Assembly (NCBI RefSeq): GCF_007860015.1
Contig: NZ_SJPS01000005.1
Location: 372,001-436,000, forward strand
DNA: 64,000 bases
Source of the DNA: Bythopirellula polymerisocia
Lineage (GTDB): Bacteria; Planctomycetota; Planctomycetia; Pirellulales; Lacipirellulaceae
Direction: 5' to 3'
In this document: one piece after another, positions 58,620 through 64,000 of the stretch
Layout of the letters: each line of letters begins with the position of its first letter
How positions within the stretch are numbered: the first letter of the stretch is position 1
The notes under the pieces: model-generated
The model's database searches: none
What the model was told of the DNA's origin: nothing
What the model saw: the letters and a program-made list of their open reading frames with translations, nothing else
Position numbers and translations under genes: made by a program

Positions 58620-61382
58620 ATGGATCCACAGTCGCAACAGTTTCCTGCGTGGCACGCGCTCGACTTGCAGTCGGTGCAGAACTCATTGGATTCGGAGCCG
58701 TGCGGTCTGACTGGATCGGAAGCAGCTGAGCGTCTTGAAAAGCTCGGACCGAATGTATTGCCGCACGCCCCGCACCCGACCTGGTGGCAGATCGCCTTGC
58801 GTCAATTCCACAGTCCGCTGATTTACATTCTTGGAATCGCTGCAGTGGTGTCAGTTGCGATTGGCGAGACAACCGATGCTACGTTTATTGCCGCGGTCCT
58901 CCTCTTGAATGCCCTGATCGGCGGTTACCAGGAGTGGCGCGCTGAAAAGAGCACACAAGCCTTGCAACGACTGCTACAAATCCGCGCTGCCGTATTGAGA
59001 GACGGTGAAGTCTGTGAGATGGATGCGGAGAAGGTTGTTCCTGGTGATACTGTCTGGCTGGAGTCCGGCAACCGCGTGCCGGCAGACTTGCGGATCATTT
59101 CAGCCCATGGACTCGAAGTTGATGAGTCACTATTGACAGGCGAATCGCTGGCGGTATCGAAGGACCCTACGTGGACGGGAGCTGTGCCGACGCCCGTTGG
59201 CGATCGAAAGAACATGACCTTTGCGGGGTCCATTGTTGTCCGCGGACGTGCCCAAGGCATGGTTGTGGCAACCGGTCCGGCCACACACGTAGGGCAGTTA
59301 GCCTTAGACGTCATGAGTGCCACTGGAGGAAAGCCACCCCTAATCGAACGGCTGGAGCGATTCACACTAGTAGTAGCGGTGGCAGTTCTGATCGCGGCCT
59401 GCGCAGTCGCTGTTCTCGGTGTGTTGCTTCACAACCACAGCCTGCACGACATGTTTCTCTTCTCGATCGCCTTGGCCGTGTCGGCCATACCGGAAGGTCT
59501 GCCGGTCGCATTAACTGTAGCTCTAGCCATCGGGACAGCGAGGATGGCTCGCCGCGGCGTGATCGTTCGTCGGCTTGCCGCTGTGGAAGGGCTAGGAAGC
59601 TGTACGCTAATCGCGAGCGACAAGACGGGCACGTTGACTTGCAATGAGTTGACGGTTCGCGAAATTCGACTGCCCAACGGCGAACGATACGAAGTTAGTG
59701 GCGAAGGATTCATCCCAGAGGGTCAGGTCACGCATGACGGGCATGTGATCAAGAAAAACAGCCATCCAGTGCTCGACAGTCTGGCGCGAGTCGCCGTCTT
59801 ATGCAATGAGGCAGACCTGCATCGCCGTAATGGAGAATGGCATTGGCGCGGTGATGCCGTTGATCTTGCCCTACTCACCATGGCTCACAAGCTCGGCTGG
59901 ACACATGAGACTAGTCTAGCGAATAAACCGCAGATTAATGAAATTCCTTTCGAACCGGAACGACAATTTGCTGCATCTTATCATCGGGCGGATGGAGCCA
60001 CCCAGGCGTATGTGAAGGGTGCTCCAGAAAAGGTCTTCGCTATGTGCGACTGGGGGCCTGGACAGCATGAGAACGAGGCGTCTAGCAAGGCTGAAGAGAT
60101 GCTTCGATTTGCTGAGTTAATGGGAGAACAGGGCTACCGAGTGTTGGCATTGGCCGAAGGCACGACTCCTGCCCCATTGGATCCGGCACTAGCCGCTCCT
60201 GAACCATCCAATCTGAGCTTTTTAGGGTTTGTGGGGATGATTGACCCGTTAAGGCCAGGAGTGCATAACGCTGTCCGTGCATGCCACGGAGCGGGAGTTG
60301 GTACTTGCATGATCACCGGAGATCATCCGGTAACAGCGCTTGCTATTGCGCGCGAACTTGGTTTGGCGAGTGAATCGAGTCAGGTTGTCACCGGTAGCCA
60401 ATTGGCAAAGATGTCGCCGACGGAAATGGAAGAAGCTGTCAAGACAGCGCGTGTCTTCGCTCGTGTTGCCCCACGTCAAAAGCTGGAACTTGTTAATGCG
60501 GCACGTCGAGTCGGACACTATGTCGCCGTAACCGGTGATGGTGTCAACGACGCTCCAGCCCTTCGTGCTGCTAACATCGGTGTAGCGATGGGCAAATCAG
60601 GAACGGATGTAGCGCGCGAAGCCGCTGAATTAGTACTCAGCGACGACAACTTTGCCACTATCGTGGCTGGCATCGAGGAGGGCAGGGTTGCATACGACAA
60701 TGTTCGCAAAGTAATCTACCTGCTGATCTCAACCGGTGCCGCAGAAATAGTTTTAGTTGGCCTTGCACTCTTGGTAGGACTGCCACTTCCGCTTCTGGCA
60801 GTACAACTACTTTGGTTGAACCTCGTCACTAACGGCATTCAAGACGTAGCTCTGGCATTTGAACCGAGTGAAGGAGATGTGCTCAGCCGAGCACCCAGGC
60901 CGCCGTCAGAGAGTATTTTCAATCGCCTGATGATCGAGCGAACCATTGTCGCTGCATTAGTCATGGGTTTTGTGGGTTTCGGTGCTTTTTGGTGGATGCT
61001 GCGTGCAGGTTGGACTGAAGCAGCGGCGCGCAACGCCCTGTTGTTGCTTATGGTCTTGTTTGAGAACGTTCACATCGGCAATTGCCGTTCCGAGACAAAA
61101 TCAGCGTTACGATTGTCGCCACTGCGAAGTCCAATTCTGCTCGGTGGAGCAATCATCGCGTTGTTGATTCATTTCGGTGCGATGTTTGTGCCTTTGGGAC
61201 AAAAGGTCCTGCACATTGAACCGATCAGCCTGGCGACTTTCGCCTATTTGTGGGCGTTGGCGTTGAGCGTATTTTTTGCGATGGAAATTCATAAATGGAA
61301 TTGGGCGATGCGTACGCGGCGTGAGGCGGTTTCGAGAAAAGTCAATAACATAAGGAATGAAGATGAAGACAATCGTTTATAG
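58620..61382 (+). CDS. P-type cation-transporting ATPase (P2 type, Ca2+-ATPase-like)
   Basis: 920 residues. N-terminal cation ATPase domain (LQSVQNSLDSEPCGLTGSEA), actuator with VDESLLTGESLAVSKDPTW, phosphorylation site SDKTGTLTCNELTV (Asp334), nucleotide-binding KGAPEKVFAMCDWG, hinge TGDGVNDAPALRAANIGVAM, and six C-terminal membrane helices. VSAIPEGLPVALTVALAIG before the Asp is the PEGLP motif of P2-type pumps (Ca2+, Na+ or Mg2+). The ion is not settled by sequence. It overlaps the following dehydrogenase gene by 20 bases. A broken piece of an ATPase like it lies at 62440-62545. Confidence 0.94.
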   Translation: MDPQSQQFPAWHALDLQSVQNSLDSEPCGLTGSEAAERLEKLGPNVLPHAPHPTWWQIALRQFHSPLIYILGIAAVVSVAIGETTDATFIAAVLLLNALIGGYQEWRAEKSTQALQRLLQIRAAVLRDGEVCEMDAEKVVPGDTVWLESGNRVPADLRIISAHGLEVDESLLTGESLAVSKDPTWTGAVPTPVGDRKNMTFAGSIVVRGRAQGMVVATGPATHVGQLALDVMSATGGKPPLIERLERFTLVVAVAVLIAACAVAVLGVLLHNHSLHDMFLFSIALAVSAIPEGLPVALTVALAIGTARMARRGVIVRRLAAVEGLGSCTLIASDKTGTLTCNELTVREIRLPNGERYEVSGEGFIPEGQVTHDGHVIKKNSHPVLDSLARVAVLCNEADLHRRNGEWHWRGDAVDLALLTMAHKLGWTHETSLANKPQINEIPFEPERQFAASYHRADGATQAYVKGAPEKVFAMCDWGPGQHENEASSKAEEMLRFAELMGEQGYRVLALAEGTTPAPLDPALAAPEPSNLSFLGFVGMIDPLRPGVHNAVRACHGAGVGTCMITGDHPVTALAIARELGLASESSQVVTGSQLAKMSPTEMEEAVKTARVFARVAPRQKLELVNAARRVGHYVAVTGDGVNDAPALRAANIGVAMGKSGTDVAREAAELVLSDDNFATIVAGIEEGRVAYDNVRKVIYLLISTGAAEIVLVGLALLVGLPLPLLAVQLLWLNLVTNGIQDVALAFEPSEGDVLSRAPRPPSESIFNRLMIERTIVAALVMGFVGFGAFWWMLRAGWTEAAARNALLLLMVLFENVHIGNCRSETKSALRLSPLRSPILLGGAIIALLIHFGAMFVPLGQKVLHIEPISLATFAYLWALALSVFFAMEIHKWNWAMRTRREAVSRKVNNIRNEDEDNRL

Positions 61383-62370
61383 CACGAAACCTTACGACCG
61401 AGAATTCCTTGACGCCGCTGTTCGTCAGTACCCCCATGAGTTAACTTATCTTGACGCACGATTGACACTTGACACTGTGGGGTTGGCTAAGGGGTTTGAC
61501 GCGGTATGCGTCTTTGTCAATGATCATCTCGACTCGGAAGTTATAGGGATCTTGGCGACGGTTGGAATACGTGCAATAGCATTGAGGTGCGCTGGCTTTA
61601 ACAATGTTGATCTAAAAACAGCGAAAGCTTGTAATATCAAGGTAGTTCGTGTTCCAGCGTACTCGCCACACGCTGTCGCTGAGCATGCGGTAGGTTTGAT
61701 CCTGACTCTGAATCGGAATATCCACCGAGCGTACAACCGCGTACGTGATGGCAATTTCTATCTGAGTGGTCTGCTCGGCTTCGATCTAAACGGTCGTTCT
61801 GTGGGAGTGATTGGCACTGGTCAGATTGGCACCGTGTTTGCCAAGATTATGTCGGGATTCGGCTGTCGGATACTCGCCTATGATGTATGTCCAAACAACG
61901 TGTGTCAGAAACTAGGAGTACAGTATGTTGATTTAGATCGGTTGTTCGCTGAGTCTGACATCATCTCACTGCATTGCCCTTTAACGCCCGACACCCATCA
62001 TTTAATCAATTCAGCTGCCATTCGGCAAATGAAACACGGAGTGATGCTCGTCAACACTAGCCGAGGAGCTGTGATCGATACACAAGCAGTTATCGTTGGC
62101 TTGAAGAGCGGAAAGATTGGCTACTTGGGTTTAGACGTTTACGAAGAGGAAGCGGATGTGTTTTTTGAAGACCTGTCGAATGTCGTTATTCCGGACGACG
62201 TTTTGTCTCGGCTTCTGACATTCCCGAATGTAATCATAACCGGTCATCAGGCATTCTTTACCCGTGACGCTCTCAGTTGTATTGCTGAGACCACCCTGAA
62301 GAACATTTCTGACATTGAGATTCAGGACAAGAGTCTCAACGAAGTGTCGCTATCCCTTGTGATACGTTAA
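61363..62370 (+). CDS. D-lactate dehydrogenase-like 2-hydroxyacid dehydrogenase
   Basis: 335 residues from ATG at 61363 with AAGGA 6 bases upstream; an ATG at 61357 directly abuts that site. D-2-hydroxyacid dehydrogenase fold: GRSVGVIGTGQIGTVFAKIM (NAD), VMLVNTSRGAVIDTQAVIVG (Arg), GYLGLDVYEEEADVFFEDLS (Glu), NVIITGHQAFFTRDALSCIA (His). LDVYEEE followed by FFED is typical of D-lactate dehydrogenases. It would regenerate NAD+ by making lactate. Its coding region starts inside the ATPase gene. Confidence 0.92.
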   Translation: MKTIVYSTKPYDREFLDAAVRQYPHELTYLDARLTLDTVGLAKGFDAVCVFVNDHLDSEVIGILATVGIRAIALRCAGFNNVDLKTAKACNIKVVRVPAYSPHAVAEHAVGLILTLNRNIHRAYNRVRDGNFYLSGLLGFDLNGRSVGVIGTGQIGTVFAKIMSGFGCRILAYDVCPNNVCQKLGVQYVDLDRLFAESDIISLHCPLTPDTHHLINSAAIRQMKHGVMLVNTSRGAVIDTQAVIVGLKSGKIGYLGLDVYEEEADVFFEDLSNVVIPDDVLSRLLTFPNVIITGHQAFFTRDALSCIAETTLKNISDIEIQDKSLNEVSLSLVIR

Positions 62371-62439
62371 CTATTTGCTCTGATCCAGAGTCGACAAGTT
62401 CAGGGAATTGTTTGTCGTTCATCGGTTAGTTTTGGACCT

Positions 62440-62545
62440 GCTTTGACTTGCTTTAGCGATGGGACAACAGGGCTACCGAGTGTCCAATAGCAATCAAGAT
62501 GTAGCACTGGGATTTGAGCCGAGTGAGGGAGTAGTGCTCAATCTC
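62440..62545 (+). pseudogene. Fragment of a P-type ATPase gene with a large internal deletion
   Basis: The open frame starting at 62459 reads MGQQGYRV, then NSNQDVALGFEPSEGVVLN. In the intact ATPase gene, MGEQGYRV (60121 on) and GIQDVALAFEPSEGDVLS (60835 on) are about 700 bases apart. The piece is therefore two parts of an ATPase gene joined after loss of the middle. The bases around it (ACTTGCTTTAGCG before, no similarity after) support duplication followed by decay. The rest of the open frame, to 62683, has no recognisable origin. Confidence 0.7.
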
Positions 62546-62700
62546 GAATCGCCTTTGATACGCCTGACGCACGTCCGGGAGAATGATACGAGCCCGATTC
62601 AGGCCATGTATCTACGGCACCAGCCAGTATCAAAGAGTACCGAAATCTCGTTGATACGCGGCACAACCAAGAACCTACCGTAAAAAAATTTAGGATCGGC

Positions 62701-63000
62701 TCAGAATGCATAGCCCGATCGGATGATGCCGAAGCGACTCTTAACCCATCTATCCGAGATTTTAGTGATCCTTTGAAAATAAATTAAATAGGGTAGTTTC
62801 TCATTAAACTGGTTGTAACTGGGCTGATAAGAGATTCCAATTAGAGTAGTCCAAGCCTTGCGAACGGCTTCCAGGATGCGAGACCTGTCCGGTGCGTATC
62901 TTTTAAGGAATCCAAATGATTCGGTCCCTGAGTCAACTGCTGTTACCATAGGTGCAGCGTTGCGAGTGTTCATGCTGCCGACAGCTACTAGAATCGGCAC
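62701..63000 (-). CDS. Hypothetical open frame, doubtful
   Basis: 99 residues. The second half (LPYLIYFQRITKISDRWVKS, RFGIIRSGYAF) is protein-like and could be the end of an older gene; the first half is not. No ribosome-binding site. It overlaps the promoter region of the PEP-CTERM gene. Confidence 0.25.
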   Translation of the reverse strand: MPILVAVGSMNTRNAAPMVTAVDSGTESFGFLKRYAPDRSRILEAVRKAWTTLIGISYQPSYNQFNEKLPYLIYFQRITKISDRWVKSRFGIIRSGYAF

Positions 63001-63018
63001 CGAAGGGAGAACTCCCTG

Positions 63019-63744
63019 ATGCGGAATTGCCTTGGTACAATCACAATCATCGCGTGGAGTCTTTCACCTTCACTCACAATTGCCTGTAGCAAGCACGGCA
63101 CGAATGCCGGCGGCGAACTTTGGTTGCCAACCAATAGCAGTGGCGGCGTGGTACAGGGCTTCCTGACACTAGAGACTTCACTCGTACCACCTACCGTTCC
63201 GACAACCTGTACAGCGGGCGTGGGGTTGGGCTCGCTGGGCAATCTGGCGCCGAACGGTGTGACCGTAACCGGTATGAGCATCGTCGTTTTCAACAACTCT
63301 ACCGGCGCGAGTGTCCCGCTGCCAGCATTTTCATTTCTACCTAACAGCATCACGACCACCAGCCTGATGGCTGGATCGGGCTCCAGTGTTCAGTCCAACA
63401 CGAATCCGTTGTTTGAAGGTTCCAGTTGGTTTGGTTTTTCTTCAGCCGTAGCTTCATTCTTACTCCCAGTACTCAGCCCGGATGAGATGCTGGCGTTTCA
63501 ATTTGCGGTGGAACTTCCCACACTGCAATTACCACTGAGATTGGAGGCTCATTATGCAGGGGGGGAGGGGCAATCCGAAGGGACGCCGATCTTTGACGGT
63601 ACCCATCCAGTTCAATACTTTACGGTTGCGGACCCGTCGGTTTTGGTCACAGCGCCAGTACCAGAGCCAAACACGCTGACTTTAGCTATTACCATCGGAG
63701 TGATCCTGGTGCTCCGGCGCTCGAGTGCCCTTTATAAAGCTTAG
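63019..63744 (+). CDS. PEP-CTERM secreted protein
   Basis: 241 residues. Signal peptide MRNCLGTITIIAWSLSPSLT, then a Thr/Ser/Gly-rich beta-type body (VPPTVPTTCTAGVGLGSLGN, AAVASFLLPVL-type strands) and the sorting tag VPEPNTLTLAITIGVILVLR followed by R: PEP motif, hydrophobic helix, basic end. Such proteins are anchored to the envelope after cleavage by an exosortase, which is not in this window. Ligand or role unknown. Confidence 0.87.
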   Translation: MRNCLGTITIIAWSLSPSLTIACSKHGTNAGGELWLPTNSSGGVVQGFLTLETSLVPPTVPTTCTAGVGLGSLGNLAPNGVTVTGMSIVVFNNSTGASVPLPAFSFLPNSITTTSLMAGSGSSVQSNTNPLFEGSSWFGFSSAVASFLLPVLSPDEMLAFQFAVELPTLQLPLRLEAHYAGGEGQSEGTPIFDGTHPVQYFTVADPSVLVTAPVPEPNTLTLAITIGVILVLRRSSALYKA

Positions 63745-64000
63745 TCTGAAAATGATGCGAGGCTGTGGGTTGCTGCGGATCTGGACCGACTGTGGCGCGC
63801 TGCCGCCCAACCATTTTCAGCACGATGCCAATTGCCTGACGTAGTTGCTGCCTGGTACTTCGATTCGAGGAGCCTCGCAGGCGGCCAGAAAACGGGCTTC
63901 GTAGCTGGATAGGGCAGTTTACCGAGGCGAAAATCGGACGGTTAGGTTGGAAATATGTGAAATTTCTATATGCATCGAGACGTCTCGCCCAAACTCACTA
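63745..64000. other. Non-coding end of the window
   Basis: 256 bases; no gene recognised before the window ends. Confidence 0.4.

Overview
The window is chromosomal DNA of a bacterium, most likely a planctomycete of the Pirellulales type. The signs are a C-R-P-S-L sulfatase, a DUF1080 (3-keto-disaccharide hydrolase) gene plus a decayed copy, a PEP-CTERM protein, an IS1634-type transposase, a DUF4139 protein and several conserved secreted proteins of unknown role. This placement rests on gene content only.

Layout. 1-2.7 kb: the N-terminal part of a CorA transporter, a glutamate-receptor-like potassium channel and a DinB-fold protein. 2.84-11.45 kb: an integrative element coded wholly on the minus strand, with a tyrosine recombinase at one end, an excisionase-like HTH gene at the other, a primase/ATPase beside a cluster of CGTCCC/GGGACG repeats (probable origin), small accessory genes and two exported cargo proteins. 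It contains no GATC at all. 11.7-26.9 kb: core genes, namely a secreted protein, a DUF4139 protein, aconitase, sulfatase, Nramp transporter, ClC channel, serC-serA and a BON protein. 27.0-31.8 kb: a DUF1080 remnant, then an operon of N-formylglutamate amidohydrolase, QEGLA-motif metalloprotein and two ATP-grasp paralogues, one of which has lost exactly its ATP-grasp core. 32-41.7 kb: DUF1080 protein, a complete IS1634-like element with 20-bp inverted repeats, an outer-membrane-like protein, TIM-barrel isomerase, PhyH-like dioxygenase, FHA-GAF-PP2C phosphatase, isochorismatase-fold hydrolase and a membrane-anchored protein. 42-43.9 kb: a Y-family DNA polymerase with a divergent SRAP-like protein.

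44.0-48.5 kb is a second, smaller mobile region on the minus strand. It starts next to the 5' half of a tRNA-Gln(CTG) gene that breaks off in the anticodon stem, and carries an HTH protein, a P-loop ATPase and small coupled genes but no integrase.

49.8-62.4 kb is a coherent low-energy or fermentation cluster: MaoC-Pta, acetate kinase and FabI in one overlapping operon; an NhaR-type LysR regulator divergent from two HPF/RaiA-like ribosome-hibernation proteins and CsrA; three tandem universal stress proteins; a P-type cation ATPase; and a D-lactate-dehydrogenase-like enzyme. Together these would make ATP from acetyl phosphate, reoxidise NADH, silence ribosomes and hold ion gradients. Decayed copies of the usp and ATPase genes lie inside or beside it. 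The window ends with a PEP-CTERM secreted protein.
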